A stretch of DNA of 64,000 bases. Origin: Atopsyche davidsoni. Taxonomy: Eukaryota > Arthropoda > Insecta > Trichoptera > Hydrobiosidae. Position 1 is the stretch's first letter. Every line of letters begins with the position of its first letter. The DNA is taken from positions 1,798,001 through 1,862,000 of the forward strand of contig JAILWY010000020.1 of the NCBI GenBank assembly GCA_022113835.1, read 5' to 3'. Below, piece by piece: positions 35,040 through 44,940 of this stretch. Below the pieces are notes generated by a model that was given only the letters and a program-made list of their open reading frames with translations, made no database searches and was not told the origin of the DNA. A program made the translations under genes and the position numbers.

Positions 35040-36490
35040 CAGCTAATATATATTAAGTTAAATCATATATAGTCTCCCCGCACCCTCTATTATGTTGCTC
35101 TTGCATGGCTGCCATTCTTTGCCCTGAAGATCGGTAATGGAGTAGTGGACAAAGAATAACTGTGCAGGGATGTGTTCTAAAAGTACCTGCAGAAGGAATA
35201 TCAGGTCTTAATTCCAAACCTTTGCAAGGAAAGGATTATATAATAATTCTATTGGGCAGCAGCAATACGCAAACCATTAAATTCTAAACTGATCGCCAAC
35301 CTCCTCTGAGAAAAAGCACTTGAATAATAATAAGAATGGTTGACTTTATTTAATTTGATTATTAATACAAAATGAGGTTTTTTTGTAAATGGGTCAGGGT
35401 TATTTTGTGAAAAAAATAAAACTGAACAATAAAGATACACAATGTTCGAGTACCCAAATAAGAGAATACGAAATTAAACAAACAATCCTTCAACTTTGCG
35501 TACAGATAAATATTGGCCGAATCTGCGAAACACAACTACAAGTAAATTATTGTTTTCAGAAAAGCGTGCGTATATTTTTTTGTTTTTGTTCGCTATCAAA
35601 AAAAAACATATTTATTCGCAAATATTCTAATAATATTATTGAAATAATACAGATAAAAAATTTGCTTTTATTTATATAAAAAACAGCTCTTTGTGGTATC
35701 ATGACTCGTTGTTCTGAAATAAATCTGTGAGTTTTGAAGCACGGTGTATAATTTATACAAGGGGATTAAACAACACTGCCAATCATGGCGCTGTCTAAAT
35801 TTAATATTTTTATAACTCTGCGATAAAACCTCGTCGCGTGTCCCTGGAGAAAAGGGATTGAATTTCACCTGTGTCCCAATTTTTTTCTTAGAGCGTATTC
35901 ACTGTTGTTTTTTTTTTTACCTAAAAGCACTTAAAATCTAAACAAAATAAATGTCAAGAAATATATTCAAAGTTTGTTTGTATTTTGGACCCTCGGGTCG
36001 TAACGATGTAAAACAGCTGTAACACAACCGATAAGAATAATAATTTTACTTATCAGTAAAATTATTATTAGTAAAATTAGCGTTTGCTATTTTTTCACGT
36101 TTTTTGTTTAAAAAAACAATATTTTTCAAGTGTAAATTGAGAAATCGTCTTATAGAAGAAAAACTTGGAACCAACAACATAAAAAACTAAAATACCCAAA
36201 CTTTCCATTGATTGATATGATTTAATTTTATGGATAACTTACTTTCAATTTAATTTATATTTTATTTTTATGAATAATATTTAGGCATATATTAATTGTA
36301 CGATTGATGAAATTCGACTACGATTAATAAATAACGCAAAAGTGCACAATATTGGCTTGTATAGACGCTTTAAACATTTCGATGTCTTTAACTATAACTT
36401 TTACATTTAAGAGTTAAATTCATAGTCATTCATACTTTCATTTCCCGTATTTCCCAGTTATGTTTTGATTCTTCAAATTCTTCGGTTTCA
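35040..36490. other. AT-rich non-coding DNA with a repeat fragment
   Basis: At 35275-35325 a reversed copy of the 'cttctcagaggaggttggcga' repeat is present. The segment 35090-35240 is of balanced composition and partly resembles 41680-41800 ('ttatgttgctcttgcatggctgcc'). Nothing else is identified. Confidence 0.45.
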
Positions 36491-36491
36491 G

Positions 36492-36655
36492 GAGGTAGGA
36501 GCGAATTTTCTTCGGCGCTGGTTCGAGCGATGCACCTTCAGGTGAAAGATTCTCCGAGATTCTCTTATGAGGAATCTGCTGCAGCATCTTCTGCAGTCGA
36601 GTGGACACGAGCTGCACGAAGACACGCTCGGCGAGGCGAGAAGCGAGAACCCGAG
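36492..36655 (+). CDS. Candidate exon of a plus-strand gene
   Basis: The segment lies between 'attcttcggtttcag' and CCGAG|GTGAGAAT, both good splice sites, and is GC-richer than its flanks. One of three frames is open throughout (54 codons, starting GRSEFSSALVRAMHLQVKD and ending RRGEKREPE, with an internal ATG). Joined to the next inferred exon at 58809, this frame runs into a TAG directly before that exon's ATG. So it could be leader sequence containing an upstream ORF rather than coding sequence proper. The peptide has no recognisable domain. An exon is likely; coding status is uncertain. Confidence 0.4.
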
Positions 36656-36759
36656 GTGAGAATATATCGTGCTGTCAGTAAATCCAATTAATTACTCCAT
36701 CTGAATAAATATTTTTTTTTTTATGCGTATTCTCTCTTGCATTTTTGCGATTGATTGGC

Positions 36760-36885
36760 TCGGGCTCATTGACTGATTTAGACCAGAGGTCTCCGATTTT
36801 TTTTTTATCCGTTGACTTTGTGCTGATTTTTTGTAGACGTGCCTTCGTAATATTGAGTTTTTACGAATTCGTCAACGTCAAACGT
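36760..36885. repeat. hAT-like terminal repeat, second copy
   Basis: The segment 'gactgatttagaccagaggtctccgatttttttttatccgttgac...gtagacgtgccttcgtaatattgagtttttacg' is collinear with 1385-1490, which adjoins a hAT transposase tail. It is a solo fragment here with no transposase. Confidence 0.5.
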
Positions 36886-37520
36886 GTTTCTCGGCAGCTG
36901 ACGTAGTGTTTCTCACTTTTGTAAGATTCATTATAGGCTAGACAATATCAAAGTAAAAAAACATCAATAATTCAACTTACGTCGACCAAAATACCAAAAG
37001 CTGCTTAGTTACACAATTTTATAAATGTAAAAAGTACTCAATTAATAATTCTAACTTTTATTATACACGAATAGGCCTATCGAGTGTATTACATTGTTTT
37101 TTTTTTTTTTAGAAAGAGGACGCTATTGACTAATTAAGTTGTGGTCAGCGGTTGTGTTACAGAGCGCGTAGGCTGCTATTTTAAGCGATTTATTCAATCA
37201 GAAAGATTTGTTTTAATATGGAAAATTTATGAAATTCATTTTAGCTCTCAATATCTATTTCAGAGGTAGATCATATAAAATATTTATTTATTTATAAGTA
37301 ACGGTAATGGATACTCTAGGAGTTATTATACATCATATCGTTAAAAGAAACTAATAATACACATTATAGAAAGAAAAAACTAAACTTAATTAAATTATTA
37401 CAAATTGTATATACTTAACAAAACGTCAGTATTTTTTTTTTACATACAAGCAATAAAGTAATGAATTCTTGAAAAAGCTTAAAAAAATATCTTTTAGGTT
37501 TCAATGATGTTTTATATTTT
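36886..37520. other. AT-rich non-coding DNA
   Basis: No gene is seen. A poly(T) run lies at about 37099-37110. Confidence 0.5.
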
Positions 37521-37524
37521 CATG

Positions 37525-37776
37525 AGGTATTTATTAATATTTTTGAGTAAAATACTTTAGTGATTTTCCACGTGTTCGTTTTTATTTGAGACCGGTTTCG
37601 CCAACCTTTCACGTTGGCATTATCACTCTGTTTGATAATGCCAACGTGAAAGGTCGGCGAAACCGGTCACAAACAAAAACGAACATGTGGAAAATCACTC
37701 AAGCATTTTACTAAAATAATTTTAAAATGGAATTCCACCAAGTACTCTCTGTCAAAAATATTGAAGGTATTTATTA
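37525..37776. repeat. ACCGGTTTCG foldback element, complete copy with 12-bp target duplication
   Basis: Two arms of about 66 bp (37560-37625 and 37633-37698) are near-perfect reverse complements around a loop of about 7 bp, with weaker pairing extending outward. They carry GTGATTTTCCAC, ACCGGTTTCGCC and CACGTTGGCATTATCA. A unique tail (37700-37764, 'aatggaattccaccaag...caaaaatattga') follows. AGGTATTTATTA is present at both borders (37525-37536 and 37765-37776), a perfect 12-bp duplication. There is no protein. A shorter copy is at 14211-14415. Confidence 0.85.
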
Positions 37777-37799
37777 CTTGTGTGGTACCTTTTCATCTC

Positions 37800-37985
37800 T
37801 GATGCAGCCAATTTCCACGTCACCCACGGCGAGCAACATCCTCAGTCTCGCGACCGGCAGCGATCCGTCAGTCTGATTGAGACGGAGCGACGGAGGGAGG
37901 GAGACGGGTGACGTGAAAGTGGTGGGGGGGGGGGGTGGGAAGGGTGGGGGGGATGACAGCTGTCAATGGCGCTGGGGGTTGGGCA
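37800..37985 (+). other. GC-rich island with G-quadruplex-prone tract
   Basis: A CpG-containing segment with 'cacgtcacccacgg' and an initiator-like TCAGTC (about 37869) leads into a G-rich plus-strand tract at 37919-37952. That tract has runs of 11, 3, 3 and 7 G separated by 1-3 bases, which satisfies the simple quadruplex rule. It may be promoter-like, but no donor or ORF supports a gene start. Confidence 0.35.
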
Positions 37986-38027
37986 GGGTGTCCCGAGAAA
38001 CCAGACGATCGGAATTTATTTTTAAAT

Positions 38028-38130
38028 GGGTCGCACATAGCTCATTAGCGCGCTCTGCGCCCGGTCAACCTATCGATTGGGCGACCTTGACGATGTCCAA
38101 GAACCCGGTCTTCGAATCGCACATATCATA
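38028..38130 (+). repeat. tRNA-derived SINE head
   Basis: The sequence 'gggtcgcacatagctcattagcgcgctctgcgcccggtcaa' has an A-box-like TAGCTCATTAGCG. About 50 bp on, 'acccggtcttcgaatcgcac' holds a B-box-like GGTCTTCGAATCGC. The 5' part looks tRNA-like, but the anticodon region is expanded. It is a SINE fragment. Confidence 0.5.
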
Positions 38131-38273
38131 CAAATATCGGCACTTTTGAACCTTTAGTACAGTCACGCTGGTGAAAAATACTTTTTTTTTTTTAATAATT
38201 TGGAAAACTATTCAATTGTATATTTAACTAATATTCAATATTATTGACTAATTACTCAGTGGAAATTCATTTT

Positions 38274-38529
38274 ACGTATGTCTATTTTTTGGATTGAACG
38301 TCAATCAGATGCGTATTTATTACCCATTACAGGTTTATTATATTATTACTAATATGATTAGGCACATTAGTTCACACATAGAAGATGATTAAAGAAATTC
38401 AATGGTCAGTACATCGGCCATGTAAGCCTGGGAATGTGGATTCAAATCCCACACAAATATTATATTATATTTTTCTGAGAATTTCTTTAATCATCTTCTA
38501 TGTGTGAACTAATGTGCCTAATCATATTA
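38274..38529 (+). repeat. tRNA-Thr-like foldback element, copy 3, with 12-bp target duplication
   Basis: The outer flank 'tctattttttggattgaacgtcaatcag...cccattacaggtttatta' is followed by a left arm at 38346-38400. A shortened tRNA-like core follows on the plus strand (38401-38458, with TCGGCCATGTAAGCCTGGG and GTGGATTCAAATCCCACA). The right arm (38475-38529) is a near-perfect reverse complement of the left over about 50 bp. GAAATTCATTTT stands immediately outside on both sides (38262-38273 and 38530-38541), a perfect 12-bp target duplication. The A-box half of the core is deleted. Confidence 0.82.
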
Positions 38530-38541
38530 GAAATTCATTTT

Positions 38542-39345
38542 GATATTTTTTAAATACAATTTTTTTTTATTATTTATCAAAAATTAATTTATGGCTAATA
38601 CTTAGTCATCTAATACTCAATATATTTTTAATTTAATATAGTTAAAATTATATATTAAATAGAATTGCATTATGCACTCCAATAAACATCATATACCTGT
38701 GTTATTTATTTGTGTATTGAGTTTATAAGCTTTCAAAAGTGTTTCACAAATAAAAACATTTAAACTGAGATTTCAAAAAAGGCCATAATTATACGATAAA
38801 CCCCAATCTTGCGTATCTTCACAATTGAACTGATTTCTACGTTTTTCTTAGAAGCACCATTGAAAATATTCATAATCGTCGTTTGCACAGAAATTAAAAT
38901 CATATTAGAGTCCCAAAAAAAAAAAAAAAAAAAATACAAACGAAAATCACAAATTGAAAATCGACGGGCGGTGAAATCGACCATTCAACGGCGGCAGCTA
39001 CCCGAGAATAGCCCCCCCCCCCCCCCCCGTGTGAATGGAGGAAAACCTCTGAATGATGCTCCAATCAGGCTTGAATTATACCCGCGGGCAATAGAGCCCG
39101 GCTCCGGTCCATCATCCATCAGTGGATCCCGGCGACAATGACAGGACGAGCCGCGATGTGCGCGACCGTTGATACGCTCTGTCCCCGAAATCAACAATAC
39201 GTATTTGTTGTACCTTACCGATCTCATTTGAAAGTATTATACCGTCTGTAATACATCGTCTACGTCGGTTTGGAATTCGCCAATAATGACGGCGATCGAA
39301 CCGGGGACCTATCAATTAAGGGTCTAGGTATATCCTTTCTTCCGA
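38542..39345. other. Mixed non-coding DNA with homopolymers
   Basis: Contains a poly(A) run (38917-38933), a 17-base poly(C) run (39012-39028) and a balanced-composition patch (39060-39330). Overlapping 67-110-codon frames on both strands have no domains. No gene is called. Confidence 0.45.
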
Positions 39346-39390
39346 TTGGACTGCCTCTGACGTCTGGTTGGCACACCAGAGGCAGTCCAT
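39346..39390. other. Perfect inverted repeat (hairpin)
   Basis: TGGACTGCCTCTG and CAGAGGCAGTCCA form a 13-bp perfect stem around about 17 bases. An overlapping register, TCTGG-8 nt-CCAGA, is also possible. It abuts the 5' edge of the 500-bp dispersed repeat at 39392. There is no U-run or other terminator context. Confidence 0.6.
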
Positions 39391-39391
39391 T

Positions 39392-39886
39392 GCCTGGCGA
39401 AATCGTGTCATTTAATTAATTTAATTGTCACTTTATTTTGCTATATCGAAAGTTGATTTTTTTACAGAGTATTGAAAAAACTATAAATTATACTTATCTA
39501 TTTTTTATTATTTAATTAACGTCCATTTTAAGGGTAAAATAACTTTTCGACTTTTCAAAACCAAAGTTTGTTGAAGATTTTTTTTATTTTTAATTTTTAA
39601 AATAATAAGACGCACATGGTTTATATTTAATCTTTTAACTTCAATTGAAAAAAAAACTTTCAAATGTTTAGGACTCTTGTAAAATGGACCAGATGAATCT
39701 CCAAATTCCTACATTTCAATCGGAAAAACACATATTTATAAGAAATAAAAATATATTTTATTCGGAAGAAGGGATGTATCAAACGTTTTGCGTTTAAATT
39801 CTTTCGATTGGTGCAGTGGATTTTTCGCAAAACGTACTAGAAAATGATCAAAAAAACTCGATTATGCGACCTAGACCCTTAAGAAT
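39392..39886 (+). repeat. 500-bp dispersed repeat, copy 2
   Basis: Collinear with 20249-20760 over its whole length, with small indels and scattered substitutions; a third copy, inverted and truncated, is at 52150-52460. The right border 'cgacctagacccttaaga' matches the other copies, which fixes one end of the element. Confidence 0.7.
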
Positions 39887-39910
39887 CGATGGACGTAAAC
39901 TATTGAGCCA

Positions 39911-39960
<50 letters not shown>
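39911..39960. repeat. (TA)n microsatellite
   Basis: About 40 bp of TA dinucleotides adjoins the right end of the 500-bp repeat. Confidence 0.9.
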
Positions 39961-39962
<2 letters not shown>

Positions 39963-41040
39963 GTTCAATAACACACTTGTTGAAAAGATTCAGTGAGGAC
40001 ATTGTATGACTGTAACGGACCGTAATAGGTTATTGCGTTTTCATGAATTGCACGCCACTGGGCTGATATAATAAGTAATTGAGTTTTATTGAGCGATAAT
40101 TTGAACGCACATATGCAAGTATGAACATGCTCAATCACGTTATATTTGGAGCATATCTGTACTTATGAATATTAAAGGACGAGATTTGAATGAAATTTAT
40201 TTGTCACGCAGCCTTTTGAGATCTGCTGTGATAAAAAATACTCTTATATATTCTGTAAAAGATTAATCATATATTTTTATCAACCCTTAACAGAGCCGGG
40301 CACTTTGATATTAAAAATGTTCAAAAAAACATTTTTTTATTTATTTGTCGCTGTAATTAATCTTTCCATCCAATTGAATGGAATATCGCAAATATAATTT
40401 AGGTAGAGTGAGCTTTAAACTTATATTAAATTTTTTTTTAATTACTATAATTTCAAGTAAGAAAATACAAGGTAGTTGTAAAGTTTCAGGCAATTTATGT
40501 TTATTAATATTAAAACTTGTAATAAATTACATCATGGATGTTGTCAATTAATATAAATAATATAATGGCTCGATAAAAAGTCATCACGTATTGCTGAGCG
40601 ATTGAAATCATTCTTATTGAATATTTACCACACCCAAACTTTTACCCGTCAAGTTTTATTGTGTATATAATATTTAAGTATATTATACACAAAGAAAATC
40701 CTTTGAACGTAGATATGTTATATTATGTGGATTTATAAAATATTTAAAGAATAAATATATAAAATGTCCCATAAAGAGTAAGGGTTAGGTTAGGTGTGAC
40801 AAGGCGTGACGTGACGTGTTGTAGAATGAATTTGTCACCCTGTAGAAATCCCTTGAAAATGTCAAAAATTTCAGCGCAGAAAAATGAGTTTTTCGCTCGA
40901 CAGAGCCTTCTAATTGCTTCTTTTTTTTAATCTACACATTTTTATCTTTGTATATTTTAATATAACGTCGTTCTCTGCCCACAGACTTTTATTTTTCTAA
41001 TTTTTATTTTTTTTACATATAATAGGTACAAAATGCGGCT
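39961..41040. other. AT-rich non-coding DNA
   Basis: No gene is seen. GGTTAGGTTAGGT at 40783-40795 is a TTAGG-like dimer. 'cacgccactggg' near 40052 is the recurring repeat-end word. Confidence 0.5.
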
Positions 41041-41042
41041 TA

Positions 41043-41115
41043 CCTTTCAGAGTCCATATTTATTTTTCTCGACAGCTTTCGCGTTTTTTTTTTCTTCTTT
41101 AAATGTCTGCAACCG
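41043..41115 (-). CDS. Candidate minus-strand exon with start codon
   Basis: On the minus strand, a strong acceptor ('cattttatttttcag') is followed by 73 nt and a strong donor, GAAAG|GTAAGCCG. One frame is open throughout and includes AAATAAAT-ATG-GACTCTGAAAG, so the exon may contain a start codon for MDSE(R/S). The preceding in-frame codons are lysine/arginine-rich (LKKKKKTRKLSRKIN). The ending phase (two bases left over) does not fit directly onto the exon pair at 12.6 and 15.6 kb, so they cannot be simply consecutive. The gene identity is unknown. Confidence 0.35.
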
Positions 41116-42395
41116 CTGAAAAATAAAATGAAACATTGTGAATGTAGGTATAAACACTCGGTTCTTGGGTGTGATGCCGCGATTCGTATTCAATGAATAC
41201 TCAACAACTTCGCTGTCAATCAACAATAATAATATATATTCCGATTAATTAAAATGTCAAAATGACGCGGTTTTCGTAATTATTAGAAATGTATTTACAA
41301 TTCAATAAACTTTCTTTGGGAAAAGAACTTAGTACCGAATTAAGAAAATTGCGAATGGGACGGTGCGTATTTGAAAATTAACTCATCAGCAAGTCTCTCT
41401 GCGCACAGGGCAATCAGAAACCAAAACGTATTTACGACAGAATACAGGGTGATTCAAAGTGAATTGTTAATACTAGTCAGGACTACACGCAATTGTAGGC
41501 TGAGATGAAAATCCCCGCGTATATATGTCAGACGATAATTTATGCGCACACGAATTATATTTACGCAGAAAACACGACCGTCATAAGTAGCTTATCACGA
41601 TGAATTATTATAAAGATCAATTATTTAATTCTCCTTTCATTTCATTTCGTCTCCGTCCTCGCTCTCACCGTTATGTTGTTCGTGCATGGCTGTCGTGTAA
41701 GGAACGGATTGTATAATAATGTAGATGGAACCGGGGACTACACTATTCACCCTAAGAAAACCATGAACAGACTTGGTCCTCCAAAGAGAGGCACCTGAAG
41801 GAAATTTAACGTATTTAACGTTTCATTGTTATCTTAAAGACATTACGTTAGTTGTAATAGTAGTGTCATGAGTCTTCAAGGGTGAGATGCATAAAATCAA
41901 TAAAGAATGTATAAATATATAAATAAATATATATATATATATATTTGAAACACTCTGTACAAGATTTAAACATTACTTTGAAGTTAAACCTCTTCAGACA
42001 AGAAATGTTACACTTGAGATGTAAATATGTCCTAACTTTTCCATTATTATTCTTACTTTGACTCTAGTACTTGTAACAGTTATGCTTCGTTATATACATT
42101 TAACAAATGATAAAGGCCTGGAGTTTTCCAAGTCGGCCGTTTGAACAGTGTTATAGATTTTGGGTATCGGTAACGTGTAATCAACATATCTGAAACTACG
42201 AGGGAAGCAGCCTGATGTCTTAATTATTTTTTTAACTGTATTTAATTTACTATTAAAGTGTATTCAAAGCAATTTAATGTTTTATATATCTGAAATGTCG
42301 CCGTGAAGGCATATTGTGCAACGCAAAATGCTATTTTCTAGTACTAACGGGATGACGGTAACTTTTTTTTTTTTTTTACTAAAAAAACGCAGCCG
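41116..42395. other. AT-rich non-coding DNA
   Basis: A short TA run is present at about 41930-41944. The 41670-41800 patch resembles 35090-35160 and is probably a repeat. No gene is seen. Confidence 0.45.
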
Positions 42396-42399
42396 AGAA

Positions 42400-42900
42400 A
42401 GCAGCTGAGCGTTTATAATTTTGCAAGAATTGCATGCACAGCATCGCAGACGAACCCGAATTAGGAGATTGCGCAAGAGCTGGCTTCCGCCATGTCCCGG
42501 AAGCTGCGTATTTCCTCGTTAGCATAATGGCAGCCGAGGTTCATTGCAAGAAGAGTCGAAACTTTAATTTATATAGTGAGAAAGACCGCTTGCATTGGTT
42601 TAACATTCAATTCAATCCAATTCAATTTCAAACGCGTTGGAAACGAGCAGCGTGATGCTGGATGCGGGTCTCGCATTCTAGCTTTTCGGAATCCCCGTTA
42701 ATAGGAACCGGTTTGATTGACGTGCCGGCACGTCACGTGTTTCACGTGACTTATCGCTAAACGGTTATTAATGAGGTAAAAGATTTATTTATATCTGAAT
42801 GAGATAGCGAGATGCTGCGTCATACTGTTCGGATCGTTCTGCTTGGAGACGGAACCGAGAAACTAATGCTGTAATCGTGTAAGAGTAGCGCTGGCGATAT
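42400..42900. promoter_or_regulatory. Candidate enhancer with clustered CACGTG/GACGTG sites
   Basis: In a balanced-composition island, a 16-bp perfect palindrome GACGTGCCGGCACGTC (42719-42734) is followed at once by two E-boxes CACGTG (42734-42739 and 42743-42748) arranged as TCACGTG-TTT-CACGTGA. Four ACGTG half-sites within 30 bp are what bHLH and bHLH-PAS factors (Myc/Max-, Clock/Cycle- or HIF-type) would bind. The 73-codon frame at 42434-42655 has no domain. Regulatory function is inferred from motif density only. Confidence 0.4.
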
Positions 42901-43945
42901 GTAGGCTCGAACACCACCTGTGTCTTAAATATAACTTCTACGTTTTTGCTCCTGATTTCGTGTATAAATCGATTACTTAAAAATATGTTTTATAAATAAT
43001 AAACCTGCATGTTTTGTATTTAACAGTAATTATCAATATTATAATATATTATAAATATATTTTTTCACTATATAACACCGAAAGATGCAAATCTGATGAT
43101 ATTTATGTATTATTTAATAAATCCGCACACTTAACCTAACCCAAACAGGTTTTTAATGTTAGCAATGTGTTTGAATCTATTCTACAGTTACTAATAATAT
43201 AACTACATCTATGAGTAACGAAATTGTTAAGAGTATTACGATCCATTTTGTTTGTGAAGGAGTTTTTTTTAAAATACGAAATCACACAAAAAAATAACTA
43301 TCGTAATTTCCTAACTATTTGGCTATTCATATTTGATGTGTAAATATATAGTAATACAAAAGAACAAGTCCACCGTGGATGCATTACCATAAGTATGCAT
43401 AGTAAAACAGAAAATGCATATTTATTGAAAATCAATATTTGGTTAGGTTAGGTGTAACACGAAAACATAAAATGATTAAATAAATTATTAAGGTCATTTT
43501 TTACAATCGACACTAATATTTTAATCATTCACATTTAAGCTGAGAGTTACAAGTTAATAATTCTACAATAATACTTCAGATTTCCCGTCGGGTGGTTCGG
43601 TTTCCTCTGAATTAGACCGGACGTCCGGTGCCTGCACTTTATTGTTTTTTTTTTTATTTGCTACATTCGTTTATTTTCTTCATGCTTAATGTTTTGAAAG
43701 CGCAGACCTGAAAATAATGTTTGGACTTCAGCACAAAGTGTTTCGAAACCCGCGGCTTCGCCCCGAAAAATAAACAGTGTGTTTAAAATATTGTTATCGT
43801 ATACTAAGCTACCGACCTTTTACCCAACCTAACCTGGATTTTTGATTATGATTATTAATAAATATAAATACGCATTCATACATTTGTGAACTCGTCACAT
43901 TAAATCAATATAGAATTAAAAACGGTCAAATATCGCATATTTGTA
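42901..43945. other. AT-rich non-coding DNA
   Basis: TTAGG-like dimers at 43131-43142, 43441-43453 and about 43826. No gene is seen. Confidence 0.5.
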
Positions 43946-43949
43946 GAAG

Positions 43950-44295
43950 GCAGAATATTTGCATGGGAGATGAACGATATCGCTATGGTGGATCGTATGG
44001 CATACGTGCAGTATCAAATACCTCACAGTATGCAGCCTCTGTACTGTGCGTTGCTTGATGATAAGTGATAGATAGAATTCTCAAAAAGAGGGCAAGAGGC
44101 TTGTGGGCAGGAGAGAATCGATCGGTGCTTGCGCCTAGCCAGGAACCCACGGGTAGAAAGCGAAGGAAGGCGGTGACATCATCAGAACTGCAGCGAAACC
44201 GTCGTCGGTTTCTCCCGCCGTCCTTATGCGTCGATCGATTTACATGGCCGCCAAGATGGCGGCGCGGTGACGCAAGCCGAAACAAATGAACGAGA
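43950..44295. promoter_or_regulatory. GC-rich island with YY1/Pho-like palindrome
   Basis: The island holds an octamer in reverse (ATTTGCAT, 43957-43964), GAGAG words near 44090 and 44110, several CGATCGAT/ATCGATCG words, and GGCCGCCAAGATGGCGGCG at about 44246-44264. That last block combines a YY1/Pho-type core (AAGATGGC) with GCCGCC/GGCGGC symmetry. Pho plus GAGAG sites are typical of fly Polycomb response elements. This is only a motif-level resemblance. The 74-100-codon frames on both strands are unremarkable. Confidence 0.35.
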
Positions 44296-44373
44296 AAGCA
44301 ATTCGCCGCCAGCCATTATGCAATTCGGGTACCGTTACCCGAAATGCATTATCTATTCATCATCAACTCCATC

Positions 44374-44375
<2 letters not shown>

Positions 44376-44452
<77 letters not shown>

Positions 44453-44464
44453 TATATATATGTG
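44376..44464. repeat. (TA)n microsatellite
   Basis: About 70 bp of TA dinucleotides, an AAA interruption, then a further short TA run ending in TATATGTG. Frames across it are (IY)n artefacts. Confidence 0.95.
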
Positions 44465-44745
44465 CGATCCATGCAAGCAATAAAGCATTACAAACTTTTG
44501 TTTTTTGCTCAAATAAGATATAAAAACAATCGTATGTATGTTTTTCACAATTATTTAATTATAGGTATTGTGTGATCTGTTAGGCTTATTTATATTCAGG
44601 GAATAAAACCACGTGCCTTGTTTTTTATAATCACTGCGATTTCTTCTATTGATGGTGTGTGTGTTTGTGTAGCGCTGTCGTATTAATATATAGCCCTCGG
44701 AGAGGTGCGCTCACTCATTACATACCAAATAATGTCGAAATGTCC
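44465..44745. other. AT-rich non-coding DNA
   Basis: Nothing recognisable apart from a short TG-rich stretch near 44655. Confidence 0.5.
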
Positions 44746-44751
44746 TCACTT

Positions 44752-44940
44752 ACGCCTGTCCCATTTGAGAAACACAAGCCTCTCAAAAATAAGATCCTCC
44801 GCTAGGCACTCAATGCCCCGAGGTTCATCCAAAATGGCCAGCTCCACAGAGACACCAACACCAAAACGATCCAAGAGGTCATCATCCACCTCGCACACTG
44901 GAGAGCCAATGCCGACAGGAAGGTCTGTGCCTGGATGACC
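44752..44940 (+). pseudogene. Non-LTR retrotransposon reverse transcriptase C-terminal remnant
   Basis: One plus frame reads TPVPFEKHKPLKNKILR, a stop, then ALNAPRFIQNGQLHRDTNTK and TIQEVIIHLAHWRANAD before a stop. 'N-K-x-LR...L-x-APRF/WY-(I/V)-x-N-x-x-(L/I)-HRD...T-(I/V)-x-EVI' is the conserved C-terminal pattern of jockey-like non-LTR retrotransposon ORF2. The polymerase and endonuclease domains are not visible upstream. It is a 5'-truncated, decayed insertion, typical for such elements. Confidence 0.75.

Noticed and set aside
40783..40795. Telomeric end
   Set aside because: Only two or three repeat units occur at scattered interior sites; this is interstitial, not a telomere.
44267..44483. 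Frames encoding poly(Ile-Tyr)
   Set aside because: Translations of a (TA)n microsatellite.
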